Positions 43,909 to 54,897 are shown, counted from the stretch's first letter. The stretch: 64,000 nucleotides of DNA from Ornithinicoccus sp045032955 (GCF_045032955.1 NZ_JBJFZU010000010.1:171695-235694); one strand, 5' to 3'. Notes: a model not told the origin generated them from the letters alone. Numbers and translations are program-made.

Positions 43909-44130
43909 ATGCGGTTGAGCGAGTTCTGGGGCCTGATGGAGCGGGAGTTCGGCTCGGGGTATGCCTCGATCGTGGCCGGGAGCCAGGCGCTGGGCAGCCT
44001 GGGCGGACGCACCGCCGACCAGTCCCTCGAGGGCGGGGAGAAGGTCCGTCTGGTGTGGGAGGCGATCTGCCGGGACATGGACGTGCCGCCGGAGCACCAG
44101 GAGCTGCCCGACCCGCCGCGCCGCGCCTGA
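43909..44130 (+). CDS. DUF3046 protein
   Basis: This 73-residue protein begins MRLSEFWGLMEREFGSGYA, typical of DUF3046, which is found near recA-recX in many actinobacteria. Function is unknown. The ATG at 43909 is chosen over GTG 43906 because TAGCCT (43897-43902) lies 6 nt upstream of it. It overlaps nothing and is followed by a VOC-domain gene. Confidence 0.85.
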   Translation: MRLSEFWGLMEREFGSGYASIVAGSQALGSLGGRTADQSLEGGEKVRLVWEAICRDMDVPPEHQELPDPPRRA

Positions 44131-44147
44131 CGCCCTATCCTGCTGGG

Positions 44148-44531
44148 ATGTCCTCGCTGCGGCTCTACAGCACGGTGGTCGACTGCCACGACGCGCTCGC
44201 GCTGTCCCGGTTCTGGGCCGCTGCCCTGGGGTGGGAGCTGCGGCAGCAGGAGCCGGACTGGGCCAGCGTGGGGGACCCGGACGGGCCGCAGCGGCTCGGC
44301 TTCGAGCCGGTGCCGGAGGGGAAGACGGTCAAGAACCGTCTCCATCTCGACCTGCTGCCCCAGCAGGGTGTCGACCGTGAGGTCGAGCGGGCCCGCCTGG
44401 AGGCGCTCGGGGCACGGCTGCTGCGCACCGTGCTCGAGGGCGACCTCGTCGCGCACGACGTCATGGCCGACCCGGAGGGCAACGAGTTCTGCCTGCTCGA
44501 GCCCTACGACGCCTACTTCATCGAGGACTGA
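44148..44531 (+). CDS. VOC (glyoxalase-like) family protein
   Basis: The 127-residue protein has the paired beta-alpha-beta-beta-beta layout of VOC proteins: LYSTVVDCHDALALSRFWAA, HLDLLPQQGVDREVERAR and the C-terminal DPEGNEFCLLEP with a metal-type glutamate. It could be a resistance or lyase type enzyme; the ligand is unknown. TATCCT (44136-44141) lies 6 nt before the ATG, giving a leaderless message. Confidence 0.83.
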   Translation: MSSLRLYSTVVDCHDALALSRFWAAALGWELRQQEPDWASVGDPDGPQRLGFEPVPEGKTVKNRLHLDLLPQQGVDREVERARLEALGARLLRTVLEGDLVAHDVMADPEGNEFCLLEPYDAYFIED

Positions 44532-44554
44532 ACGGAGCCGGGCGGACCGACCGG

Positions 44555-45717
44555 TCAGCCGTCACCCCGGACAGCCGGGACGAGGCCACGCTCCAGCAGC
44601 ACCTCGGCGATCTGCACGGTGTTCAGCGCCGCGCCCTTGCGCAGGTTGTCCGAGGAGATGAACAGCACCAGCCCACGCCCGTCCGGCACCGACTGGTCCA
44701 CCCGGATCCGGCCCACGAGCGAGGGGTCACGGCCGGCCGCGGCCAACGGGGTGGGCACGTCGGTGACCTCCACCCCCGGCGCGCCGGTCAGCAGCTCGGT
44801 GGCCCGACCGGGGGTCAGGGGTGCGCCGAACTCGGCGTGCACGGCGAGGCTGTGCCCGGTGAAGACCGGCACCCGCACGCAGGTCCCGGAGACCGCCAGG
44901 GCGGGGATGCCGAGGATCTTGCGCGACTCGTTGCGCAGCTTGGCCTCCTCGCTGGTCTCGTCGTCGGCGCCCAGCTCCCCGGCCATCGGGAGCACGTTGA
45001 AGGCGATCGGCGCGACGTAGGAGTGCGGGTCCGGCATCCGGACCGCGGCCCCGTCGTGGGTCAGCGCCTCTACCGGGACGTCACCGGTGAGTGCCCCCCG
45101 GGCCTGGTCCGCGAGCTCGCTGACCCCGGCCAGCCCCGACCCGGAGACGGCCTGGTAGGTGGCCACCCGCAGCCGTTCCAGGCCCGCCTCGGCGTGCAGC
45201 GGGCGCAGCACCGGCATCGCGGCCATCGTCGTGCAGTTGGGGTTGGCCACGATCCGGGAGCCGTCCGGGCCGAGCGCCAGGTCGAGGTCGTCGGGGTTGA
45301 CCTCGCTGACGACCAGCGGCACCCGGGGGTCCATCCGCCAGGCCGAGGAGTTGTCGATCACCACGGCACCGGCCGCGGCGAAGCGCGGGGCGTGCTCCTT
45401 GCTGGCAGAGCCACCGGCCGAGAAGAGCGCGATGTCGATGCCGGACAGGTCGGCGGTCGCGACGTCCTCGACCTCGATCTCCCGAGGCTCGACGAGGTCG
45501 GGGGCGGCGGACGGGCAGCCCGCCCAGCCCAGGCTCGTGCCGGCCGACCGCGAGGAGGCCAGGTAGCGCACCGAGGCCACCGGCAGGTCACGCTCGGCCA
45601 GCAGGCGGCGCATCACCGCGCCGACCTGACCGGTGGCCCCGACGACGGCGACCCGCACCCGCCGGCGCGAGGGCATACCCGCGTCCTCGGCCTCTTGCTG
45701 GTGCTGCTGCACGGCGC

Positions 45718-45721
<4 letters not shown>
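44555..45721 (-). CDS. asd: Aspartate-semialdehyde dehydrogenase
   Basis: This 388-residue enzyme reduces aspartyl phosphate to aspartate semialdehyde with NADPH in lysine, threonine, methionine and diaminopimelate synthesis. It has the Rossmann start VAVVGATGQVGAVMRRLL, FSAGGSASKEHAPRFA and active-site cysteine NPNCTTMA, with the later RVPVFTGHSLAVHAEF. The GTG overlaps the lysC stop by 3 bp. An internal ATG at codon 16 (MPSRRRVRVAVVG) might also be used. Confidence 0.95.
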
Positions 45722-46989
<1,268 letters not shown>

Positions 46990-47154
46990 GGGACTTCCTG
47001 TGCAGGGTGTCGTGGCAGGGGGACGGGATCTCCCCTGCCGGGCGAGCAGCCAGTCTAGGGGGCGGACCGGTCAGCCCTTGACGCTGGGGAAGCACGGGTG
47101 CGGCCTGGCGCGGGCGGGACGGGGGAGGGCCCGTGGTGGCCTACGCTCGTCGAC

Positions 47155-48306
47155 ATGGACGACGAGGACCGGATCGCGCTGCTCATCGACTACGAGAACC
47201 TCGCGCTCGGATCGCGCGACCACCTCGGGGTCCCCTTCGACCTACGTCCGGTGGCCGACGCGCTGGCCGAGCGGGGACGGGTGGTGACCCGGCGCGCCTA
47301 TGCCGACTGGTCCTACTTCGACGAGGACCGGCGGATGCTGACCCGCAACCACGTCGAGCTGATCGAGATGACCCAGCGGATGGGGGCCTCACGCAAGAAC
47401 GCCGCTGACATCAAGATGGCGGTCGACGCGATCGAGATGGCCTACGAGCGGGACTACCTGACCACCTTCGCCATCTGCACCGGGGACAGCGACTTCACCC
47501 CGCTGGTGCACAAGCTGCGCGAGCTCAACAAGCGGGTGATCGGGTTCGGCGTCCGCGACTCCACCTCGACGATGCTGCCGCCCGCCTGCGACGAGTTCAT
47601 GTACTACGACGACCTCGACGGGGTGGTGCCGGCCGAGCCGGACGCCGTCCGGCCGAGCACCGGGCGCACCCGGGGCAAGGCACGCCGGGTGCGCACCGAG
47701 GCGGCACCGGTGACCGAGGTCGCGGACGAGGCGGTGGCCGGCGCCGAGGCCCCGGCCGGCACCCAGGGTGTCGGCGTGGAGCCGGGCCACGAGCCCGGGC
47801 ACGAGTCCGGACACGAGCCGGAGGTGGAGCAGCAGGACACGGACCTGCCCTCGCTGGTGGCGCAGACCGTCTCCGGTCTGCAGCGCAGCTCCGGGGGAGC
47901 CGTGACCGCCTCGGTGCTGAAGCGCACCCTGCTCCGCAAGGACTCGACGTTCTCCGAGGCCACCCACGGGTTCCGTGCCTTCGGGGAGCTGCTGGACCAC
48001 CTGGCGGGCCGCGGCATCATCGAGCTGAGCCCGGGCCCGGCCAAGGGGGACCCGGAGGTGACGCTGCCCGAGGAGGGTGGCCGGCAGGAGGCCTTCCTGC
48101 TGCTCCGCGAGACCGTGGCGGACCTGGACGAGGGCTCCGGGGTGGCGCTGTCCGGGCTCAAGGACCAGGTCCGGGGCCGCCGGGAGGGCTTCTCCGAGAA
48201 GCCTCTCGGGTACGGGTCGTTCCTGCAGTTCTGCAAGGGCGCTGCTGCGTCCGGCATGGTCGAGCTGACCCGCAAGGGCAACGGGTACCTGGTCACGGCA
48301 CCCTGA
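47155..48306 (+). CDS. NYN (PIN-like) ribonuclease with LOTUS/OST-HTH domains
   Basis: The 383-residue protein has an N-terminal NYN domain with acidic active-site residues (LLIDYENLALG, RNAADIK-like KNAADIKMAVDA, ICTGDSDFTPLV), which is a LabA-like putative RNase. A low-complexity linker with PGHEPGHESGHEPE follows, then two OST-HTH/LOTUS modules (residues about 230-300 and 310-380) that bind RNA. ATG 47155 has TACGCT 7 nt upstream (leaderless). Target RNAs are unknown. Bacterial NYN-LOTUS proteins are poorly characterised. Confidence 0.85.
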   Translation: MDDEDRIALLIDYENLALGSRDHLGVPFDLRPVADALAERGRVVTRRAYADWSYFDEDRRMLTRNHVELIEMTQRMGASRKNAADIKMAVDAIEMAYERDYLTTFAICTGDSDFTPLVHKLRELNKRVIGFGVRDSTSTMLPPACDEFMYYDDLDGVVPAEPDAVRPSTGRTRGKARRVRTEAAPVTEVADEAVAGAEAPAGTQGVGVEPGHEPGHESGHEPEVEQQDTDLPSLVAQTVSGLQRSSGGAVTASVLKRTLLRKDSTFSEATHGFRAFGELLDHLAGRGIIELSPGPAKGDPEVTLPEEGGRQEAFLLLRETVADLDEGSGVALSGLKDQVRGRREGFSEKPLGYGSFLQFCKGAAASGMVELTRKGNGYLVTAP

Positions 48307-48355
48307 CCGACACGCCTGCGTGTCCTGGTCGTCTTCGTACGCACGTGCGACTACC

Positions 48356-48394
48356 GTGTCCACAAGGTGCCGCCGACAGGCACGGTTGTCCACA
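48356..48394. promoter_or_regulatory. Two DnaA-box-like sequences upstream of recA
   Basis: TTGTCCACA at 48386-48394 equals the actinobacterial DnaA-box consensus, and GTGTCCACA at 48356-48364 differs at one base. They lie 30 bp apart, upstream of the recA promoter. They may bind DnaA or be chance; no origin genes are present. Confidence 0.4.
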
Positions 48395-48416
48395 GATCCA
48401 TCGTGGAGCCCCGGGA

Positions 48417-48439
48417 CTGTCGGTGCCGGCCCCTAGCGT
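48417..48439 (+). promoter_or_regulatory. recA: RecA-NDp type (PafBC) promoter of recA
   Basis: CTGTCGGTG at 48417-48425 and TAGCGT at 48434-48439 are separated by 8 bp. This matches the LexA-independent DNA-damage promoter of mycobacteria, TTGTCRGTG-N8-TAGNGT, which is recognised with PafBC. No LexA box is seen in this 220-bp gap. The ATG lies 88 bp downstream with an AAGGAG ribosome-binding site. Confidence 0.7.
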
Positions 48440-48526
48440 CTGACCCAGACATCGGGCCCGTCCCCCGGGACGGTCCCGGGTCGGTCGAAGGTAGGCGCGC
48501 CCGCCACGAGACGAAGGAGCAGGCAG

Positions 48527-49633
48527 ATGCCACAGGCAAGCAAGACCACCGGTGCGGCCGGGGTCAAGAACGACAGGACCCGGGCCCTGGACACCGTCCT
48601 GGCCCAGATCGAGAAGCAGCACGGCAAGGGGTCCGTGATGCGGCTGGGCGACGAGGACCGTCCGCCGATCCAGGTCATCCCGACCGGAGCCATCGCCCTC
48701 GACGTGGCCCTGGGGGTCGGTGGGCTGCCGCGCGGTCGCGTGGTCGAGATCTACGGCCCGGAGAGCAGCGGTAAGACCACGGTCGCCCTGCACGCCGTGG
48801 CCAACGCCCAGAAGGCCGGCGGGATCGCGGCCTTCATCGACGCCGAGCACGCGCTCGACCCGGAGTACGCCAAGAAGCTGGGTGTCGACACCGACGCGCT
48901 GCTGGTCAGCCAGCCGGACACCGGTGAGCAGGCGCTGGAGATCATGGACATGCTGATCCGCTCCGGCGCGCTGGACATCGTCGTCATCGACTCGGTGGCG
49001 GCCCTGGTCCCGCGGGCGGAGATCGAGGGCGAGATGGGGGACAGCCACGTGGGTCTGCAGGCGCGGCTGATGTCGCAGGCGCTGCGCAAGATCACCGGTG
49101 CCCTCAGCACCACCGGCACCACCGCCATCTTCATCAACCAGCTGCGCGAGAAGATCGGCGTCATGTTCGGCTCGCCCGAGACGACGACCGGTGGCAAGGC
49201 GCTGAAGTTCTACGCCTCGGTGCGGATCGACGTCCGCCGGATCGAGACGCTCAAGGACGGCACGGACGCGGTCGGCAACCGGACGCGGGCCAAGATCGTC
49301 AAGAACAAGGTCTCCCCGCCCTTCAAGCAGGCCGAGTTCGACATCCTCTACGGGCACGGCATCTCCCGCGAGGGTGGCCTGATCGACATGGGCGTGGAGC
49401 ACGGCTTCGTCCGCAAGTCCGGTGCCTGGTACACCTACGAGGGCGAGCAGATGGGGCAGGGCAAGGAGAACGCCCGACAGTTCCTCAAGGACAACGCCGA
49501 CATCGCGGACACCATCGACCGCAACATCAAGTCCAAGCTGGGGATCGGTGCATCCGCCGCCCCGGCCACCAGCAGCGAGGACCTCCCGGCCGGGGTCGAC
49601 CCGGTCACCGGTGAGGTCTCGGTCGACTTCTGA
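48527..49633 (+). CDS. recA: Recombinase RecA
   Basis: The 368-residue RecA has Walker A GPESSGKTT, Walker B VVIDSVAALVP, loop 2 GSPETTTGGKALKF and a normal C-terminal domain; no intein is present. RecA forms filaments on single-stranded DNA, exchanges strands and triggers LexA cleavage. recX overlaps its stop (TGATG), so the inhibitor is coupled to recA. The upstream region carries a damage-type promoter. Confidence 0.98.
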   Translation: MPQASKTTGAAGVKNDRTRALDTVLAQIEKQHGKGSVMRLGDEDRPPIQVIPTGAIALDVALGVGGLPRGRVVEIYGPESSGKTTVALHAVANAQKAGGIAAFIDAEHALDPEYAKKLGVDTDALLVSQPDTGEQALEIMDMLIRSGALDIVVIDSVAALVPRAEIEGEMGDSHVGLQARLMSQALRKITGALSTTGTTAIFINQLREKIGVMFGSPETTTGGKALKFYASVRIDVRRIETLKDGTDAVGNRTRAKIVKNKVSPPFKQAEFDILYGHGISREGGLIDMGVEHGFVRKSGAWYTYEGEQMGQGKENARQFLKDNADIADTIDRNIKSKLGIGASAAPATSSEDLPAGVDPVTGEVSVDF

Positions 49634-50250
49634 TGGCCACCGCAGACCGACTGTCTGCGGCGCAGGACGCACTGGCCGCCGCGGAGGCGGCGGCCAGTGC
49701 GTACGGCCTCCGTCCCGCCCGCGGCGGGGATCCCGAGCGCGCCCCGTCGGTAGGGACGCAGGCCGAGCCGGACCCGCACTCGGTGGCTCGGCGAGTGGTC
49801 CTGCGGCAGCTGGCGATGGGTCCACGGACCCGGCGCCAGCTGGAGGACAAGCTCCGCGACAAGGGGTGCGACCCGGTCGTCGGTGCGCAGGTCCTGGACC
49901 GGATGGGCGAGGTCGGCCTGGTCGACGACGAGGCCTACGCCGAGATGTACGTCCGGTCCAAGCAGGAGACCAAGGGCCTGGCCGCGAGTGCGCTCCGGCA
50001 CGAGCTGCGCCAGAAGGGGGTCGCCGACGAGGTCGTCGACGCCGCCCTGGAGGAGATCGACCCCGAGCACGAGCGCGCCCAGGCGCAGGCTCTGGTGGCC
50101 CGGAGGGCGCGCAGCCTGCGCGGCCTGGACCGCGAGACCCAGACCCGTCGCCTCGCCGGCTTCCTGGCCCGCAAGGGGTACAGCTCCGGGGTGTCGTACC
50201 AGGTCATCCGTGAGGCCCTGGACGCCCTGCCCGAGCACGGTCGGGACTGA
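49633..50250 (+). CDS. recX: Regulatory protein RecX
   Basis: The 205-residue RecX has an Ala-rich N-terminal extension and three-helix repeats (VVLRQLAMGPRTRRQLEDKL, VGLVDDEAYAEMYV, LRHELRQKGVADEVVDAAL). It caps or inhibits RecA filaments. Its ATG shares a base with the recA stop. Only 4 bp separate it from the convergent tricorn-like gene. Confidence 0.93.
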   Translation: MATADRLSAAQDALAAAEAAASAYGLRPARGGDPERAPSVGTQAEPDPHSVARRVVLRQLAMGPRTRRQLEDKLRDKGCDPVVGAQVLDRMGEVGLVDDEAYAEMYVRSKQETKGLAASALRHELRQKGVADEVVDAALEEIDPEHERAQAQALVARRARSLRGLDRETQTRRLAGFLARKGYSSGVSYQVIREALDALPEHGRD

Positions 50251-50254
50251 CGCG

Positions 50255-53200
50255 TCAGCCCCGTCGGCGCACCCGCACCCGCGGCTCTGGCAGCGGGGGC
50301 GGGGTCGCCGCGGGGCGCTCGGCCAGCAGTCGGAGGGCCTCCTCGACCGCACGGTCGAGCTGACGGTCGGTCCCTGCGGCGAGGTCGCCGGGGGAGTGGA
50401 CCACCTCGATGTCGGGGTCGACGCCGTGGTTCTCCACCGCGAACCCCTTGCCCTCCAGCCAGAAGGCATAGCGAGGCTGGGTGACCGACGTGCCGTCCAC
50501 GAGGTCGAACCGGCCGTCGATGCCGACGACGCCGCCCCAGGTGCGCTCGCCGACGACGGGACCCAGGCCCAGCGCCTGGGCCCCCGCGTTGACGATGTCC
50601 CCGTCCGACCCGGAGAACCGGTTGGCGACCAGCACGACCGGCCCGCGCGGAGCCTGTGCGGGGTAGGAGCCGACCTGCGCGTAGTGGCGGGCGTGCGTCC
50701 ACCCCACGACCCGGGCACCGAGCCGGGCGAGCACCAGCTGGCTGGTGTGCCCGCCCCGGTTGTAGCGGACGTCCACCACCAGGCCCTCGCACCGGGTCGC
50801 CAGGTGCAGGTCACGGTGGAGCTGCGCCCAGCCGACGCTCATCATGTCCGGGATGTGCAGGTAGCCGAGCCGGCCCTGGGAGCTGTCCGCGACGTACTCC
50901 CGGCGTGACTGCACCCAGTCCTGGTAGCGCAGCACCTCCTCGTCGCCCAGCGGGACCACGACGACGCGTCGGTCGGTGCCCTCCCTCCGCAGGGTCAGCT
51001 GGACCGGCACCTCGGCGGCCCCGACGAGCAACGGTGCCGGGCCGTGGGCCGGGTCGACGGGGCGCCCGTCGACGGCGACGAGCACGTCGCCGGCGCGGGC
51101 GTCGACGCCCGCCGCCTGCAGCGGGGAACGGGCCTCGGGGTCGCTGGACTCACCGGGGAGGATCCGCTCGATGCGCCAGCCGTCCTCGGCGCGGGACAGG
51201 TCGGCCCCGAGCAGCCCCAGGCGCTGGCTCTGGTCGCCCAGCGGCTCCGGGGGACTCACGTAGGCGTGCGAGGTGTTCAGCTCCGCGACCGTCTCCCACA
51301 GCAGGTCGACGAGGTCGTCATGGGTGGCCAGCCGCGGGACCAGGGGCCGCCATCGCGCCACGACGGCCTCCCAGTCGACGCCGTCCATGTCCTCGCGCCA
51401 GAAGTGCTCGCGCATGATGCGGGCGTTCTCGTCGAACATCTGCTGCCACTGCGCCGCGGGGTCGACCTCCAGGCGGACCCGGGACAGGTCGACCGCGACC
51501 TTGTCTTCCGCCTCGCCCTCCTCCGGGGCCCGGGACGCCGGCTGGACGTGCAGCTCGTCGCCGTGCTGCACGAGCACGCGCTCGCCGTCACCGCTGACCC
51601 GGTAGCGCTCCAGCGCGTCGCTGACCGTGCTGACCGCCCGTTTGTCGAAGCTGAAGTACTCCAGGGAGTCGGTGGCAGGCTCGCCCTCGACGCCGGAGCG
51701 CCTGCTCCCGAGGACGCCGGAGTCACCGGCGACCTTCACCCAGAGCACACCGCCCTTGGCCGCGCGCAGGTCCCGGTAGTCCGCGGAGGGGACGGGGAAG
51801 GCGGTGATCCGCTGCTCGGCACCCTCCGCGTCCAGGTCGGGGCTGGGCGGGACCGTGGCCTCCTCGTCGGTCTCGGCCGTGCGGGCCCCGTCCTTGGGGC
51901 CGCTGATCCGCCACCCGTCCAGGCTGGGTCCGAAGGGGGCGGGTCGGGTCGCCGCCAGCGGGACGAGCCAGGGGCGGGTGACCCCGGTGAAGCTCAACGC
52001 GAACTCGTGCGCGGCGTAGGTCGGGTCGAAGGTCCGGTCGGACAGGAAGACCAGCGCGGTGCCGTCCTGGGTGAAGTCGGGGTCCCGGTCGTGGTACCTG
52101 CCGCTGGTCAGCGGGACGGGGACGCAGGCGCCGGGGACGTCGCACACGACGATCTGGTGGTGCTCGCCCTCGCCGCCGGTCGGCTGGCTCCAGGTGAGGT
52201 ACCGGCCGTCCGGGGAGAACCGAGGGGTGAGGGCCTCACCGTGCGGGGACCGGCCGACCTCACGCACCGCGCCGTCACTCGTGGCGACCAGACGGACGGT
52301 CCCGTCGTGGCTGATGATGGCCACCTGGGCCCCGTCCGGGGAGGTGGCCAGGTGCAACACCCGGCCGATCCGGCCACCGGCCACGCGCCGCGGTGCCGAG
52401 CTGCCGTCCAGGGCGTGCACCTCGAGCGCGTCCTCGCCGTCGGCGTCGCTGACCAGCACGGCGGCGTCCTTGCCGAGGAAGGCGGGCTCCCGGGTGCGGA
52501 CGGCGGAGTCCACCACCAGGGCCCTTGCGGGGCCGGCCCGGTGGCTCACCCAGAAGGTGGCGCCGTGCGTGCCGACCAGGCTCGCGTCACCCCCCAGGTC
52601 GGGCGCCAGGTGCTCCAGCCTGTCCTGGGCGGCGACGGCATACCGCTGCGGGGCGGTGACCGGGAGCGTGATCTCCAGCCGCCGCGGGGTGGCGCCCGGC
52701 GAGTCGAGCAGCCAGAGCTGTCCCCGGCTGTGCCAGACGATCCGGGTGCCGTCCGTGCTCGCGTCCCGCACGTACCCTTCGTCAGGGCCCTGGAAGGTGA
52801 GCTGCACGGGTTCGGTCGGTTGCCGGCGCACCCGCCCGGTGGTGCCCCCGGGCCGGTGCCAGGCCCATAGGTTGGCCTGCTCGTCCGCCGCGTCGGGCAG
52901 GGTCGCGGCGCGGTCCGAGACGAAGACCAGGGTGTCCTCGACCCACATCGGGTCCACCATCGAGGCCGGGTCGTCGGCCAGCAGCGGCTCCCAGCCACCG
53001 GTGCCGGCACTGTCCAGCCACAACCGTGGTGCGGTGCCCCCTCGGTAGCGCTTCCACTGCGCGGGCGGGCGGCTGCCGACGCTCGACAGCGCCACCGCGC
53101 CCCCAGGATGCACCGCGACGCCCCACGCGGGCCCCCACGGCAGACGCTCCACCGAGCCGTCCAGCGAGACCGCCTTCACCACCGCGTGCCGCATGTTGCT

Positions 53201-53530
53201 CTCGCCGGCGTTGCTGGCGACCAGCACGCGGCCGTCGGCGGTCCAGCCCAGCACCAGGCTCACGCTCGCGCCCCACCAGGTCAGCCGCCGGGACGCCCCG
53301 GTGGCCACCTCCACCACCGCGACCTCGGGTCGGCCGTCACGGTGGGTGACGTAGGCGATGTGCTCGCCGTCCGGGCTGAAACGAGGATTTCGGGCGGGTT
53401 CGTGGTCGGCGGTCAGGCGCCAGGCGCGGCCGCCCTCGACGGGGGCGACCCAGACGTCGTCGTCGGCGACGAAGGTCACCAGGTCGGTGCCGGCGTGCAG
53501 GTGCGGGTAACGCAGATATCCCAGGCTCAC
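50255..53530 (-). CDS. Tricorn-like S41 family protease
   Basis: The 1091-residue protein has the tricorn layout. N-terminal beta-propellers (residues about 1-650, with NPRFSPDGEHIAYVTHRDGR-type blades) are followed by a core, a PDZ domain (AAGVDARAGDVLVAVDGRPV) and an S41 catalytic domain with NRFSGSDGDIVNAGAQALG, which holds the nucleophile serine. Tricorn trims peptides downstream of the proteasome. There is no signal peptide. GTG 53530 has TAGGGT (53539-53544) 8 nt upstream; a longer in-frame start precedes that box. Confidence 0.9.
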   Translation of the reverse strand: MSLGYLRYPHLHAGTDLVTFVADDDVWVAPVEGGRAWRLTADHEPARNPRFSPDGEHIAYVTHRDGRPEVAVVEVATGASRRLTWWGASVSLVLGWTADGRVLVASNAGESNMRHAVVKAVSLDGSVERLPWGPAWGVAVHPGGAVALSSVGSRPPAQWKRYRGGTAPRLWLDSAGTGGWEPLLADDPASMVDPMWVEDTLVFVSDRAATLPDAADEQANLWAWHRPGGTTGRVRRQPTEPVQLTFQGPDEGYVRDASTDGTRIVWHSRGQLWLLDSPGATPRRLEITLPVTAPQRYAVAAQDRLEHLAPDLGGDASLVGTHGATFWVSHRAGPARALVVDSAVRTREPAFLGKDAAVLVSDADGEDALEVHALDGSSAPRRVAGGRIGRVLHLATSPDGAQVAIISHDGTVRLVATSDGAVREVGRSPHGEALTPRFSPDGRYLTWSQPTGGEGEHHQIVVCDVPGACVPVPLTSGRYHDRDPDFTQDGTALVFLSDRTFDPTYAAHEFALSFTGVTRPWLVPLAATRPAPFGPSLDGWRISGPKDGARTAETDEEATVPPSPDLDAEGAEQRITAFPVPSADYRDLRAAKGGVLWVKVAGDSGVLGSRRSGVEGEPATDSLEYFSFDKRAVSTVSDALERYRVSGDGERVLVQHGDELHVQPASRAPEEGEAEDKVAVDLSRVRLEVDPAAQWQQMFDENARIMREHFWREDMDGVDWEAVVARWRPLVPRLATHDDLVDLLWETVAELNTSHAYVSPPEPLGDQSQRLGLLGADLSRAEDGWRIERILPGESSDPEARSPLQAAGVDARAGDVLVAVDGRPVDPAHGPAPLLVGAAEVPVQLTLRREGTDRRVVVVPLGDEEVLRYQDWVQSRREYVADSSQGRLGYLHIPDMMSVGWAQLHRDLHLATRCEGLVVDVRYNRGGHTSQLVLARLGARVVGWTHARHYAQVGSYPAQAPRGPVVLVANRFSGSDGDIVNAGAQALGLGPVVGERTWGGVVGIDGRFDLVDGTSVTQPRYAFWLEGKGFAVENHGVDPDIEVVHSPGDLAAGTDRQLDRAVEEALRLLAERPAATPPPLPEPRVRVRRRG

Positions 53531-53588
53531 GGTGGTCGACCCTACGCCGGGACGGATGGACCGTGCAGTGTCAACGCACGGATCGGGC

Positions 53589-54032
53589 CTACTCGTCCTC
53601 ACGGGGAGCGGGCTCGTCCGAGGGGTCCCACTCGACCTCGCTCAGCTCTTCGTCCTCGCCGTCCACGTAGTGCATCGCGGACTCCTCCGGGGAGTCCCAG
53701 CTGGCGGCCCGCCACTCCTGCGCCACCCGGCGGGCCTCGTCGTCGGGGCGGTGGTCCCGGTCCCGGGACGCCCGGCTCCCGTCCTCGTAGCCCGCGCAGG
53801 GGTCGCGCTCCTCCTGCCGCACCCGCTGGTCGATGGTCTCCTCGCGGGACTGCTCGTCGGCCGTCACCCCGTAGGCCGCGGCCCCCCGGTAGTGGTCCCC
53901 CGCCGAGTACCCCCGGTCCAGCACGTCGCCCTCGCCGTCCAGGGTGTCCTCCGGCTGCAGCTGGTCCTCGGCGTCCACGCTCCACACCCCGAGGTCGTCG
54001 CCGATGGTCTCTCGGTCGGCCTGGTCACTCAT
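53589..54032 (-). CDS. DUF5709 acidic protein
   Basis: This 147-residue protein is rich in Asp/Glu, with segments DTLDGEGDVLDRGYSAGDHY and RDRDHRPDDEARRVAQEWRA that match DUF5709. It is probably a soluble, partly disordered cytosolic protein with no known function. The ATG at 54032 is preceded by a GCGAAGGAG-type ribosome-binding site. It lies upstream of the tricorn-like gene on the same strand. Confidence 0.78.
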   Translation of the reverse strand: MSDQADRETIGDDLGVWSVDAEDQLQPEDTLDGEGDVLDRGYSAGDHYRGAAAYGVTADEQSREETIDQRVRQEERDPCAGYEDGSRASRDRDHRPDDEARRVAQEWRAASWDSPEESAMHYVDGEDEELSEVEWDPSDEPAPREDE

Positions 54033-54128
54033 GACGCGCTCCTTCGCCTCGCCCGGTGGGAGCCCACAGTAGCGGGGTCCGGCGCCACCCGACAGAGGTC
54101 CCGGTATGCCGTGAGCGAGACTGTGCCC

Positions 54129-54875
54129 ATGACGTTCGTGCTGCTCGTGGTCGCCACGGTGGCCCTGGGCACGGCACTGCAGCGGATCGCCGGCATGGGC
54201 CTCGGGATGGTCGCCGCCCCCACCCTGTCGCTGGTCCTCGGCCCGGTCGCCGGGGTGACCCTCAGCAACGTCGCCGCGGTGGTCGCCGCTCTGATGCTGA
54301 TGGCGGTGATGTGGTCCGACATCGACTGGCGCCGGTTCCGGGGCCTGGCGCCGCTGATGGTGGTGGGGTCGGTGGTCGGGGCCCTGGTCGTCAGGACGGT
54401 CTCCGCCTCGGTGCTGGACGTGGTGCTGGGGGCCAGCGTGCTGCTGGCCATCGCCGGAGCGCTGGGTCTGCAGAGCCGGCTGCACGTGCGGGGCCGGTCG
54501 GCGGCCATCGCCTCCGGGGGCATCGCCGGGTTCATGAACACCACCTCCGGGGTCGGCGGCCCCGCCCTGGCGGTGTACGGGATCGCCTCGCGCTGGGACC
54601 AGCGCGGGATGGCCGCGACCCTGCAGCCGATCTTCCTGCTCGTCAACCTCGCCTCGGTGGTGGCCAAGTGGGCGGTCGGGGCGACGCCCGAGCCCGGCCT
54701 GGTGCCCTGGTGGATCTGGGTGCTGGCGTGCGCGGCCGTACCCCTGGGGGTCGCCATCGGGACCCCGTTGGCGCGGCGGGTGCCGGTAGGGCGGGCGCGT
54801 GCCCTGACCATCGGCATCGCCACCGTCGGCGGCGCGGTCGCCCTGGTGCGTGGTCTGGTCGGCGTGCTGGGCTGA
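54129..54875 (+). CDS. TauE/SafE family membrane transporter
   Basis: The 248-residue protein has about eight membrane helices in two related halves, the TauE/SafE layout. Segments include ALQRIAGMGLGMVAAPTLSL, and GGIAGFMNTTSGVGGPALAV in the second half. Members export sulfite, sulfoacetate or related anions. The substrate is unknown. The start at 54129 is the first ATG after the divergent gap. Confidence 0.85.
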   Translation: MTFVLLVVATVALGTALQRIAGMGLGMVAAPTLSLVLGPVAGVTLSNVAAVVAALMLMAVMWSDIDWRRFRGLAPLMVVGSVVGALVVRTVSASVLDVVLGASVLLAIAGALGLQSRLHVRGRSAAIASGGIAGFMNTTSGVGGPALAVYGIASRWDQRGMAATLQPIFLLVNLASVVAKWAVGATPEPGLVPWWIWVLACAAVPLGVAIGTPLARRVPVGRARALTIGIATVGGAVALVRGLVGVLG

Positions 54876-54897
54876 ACGCCGTACCCTGGTGGACGCC

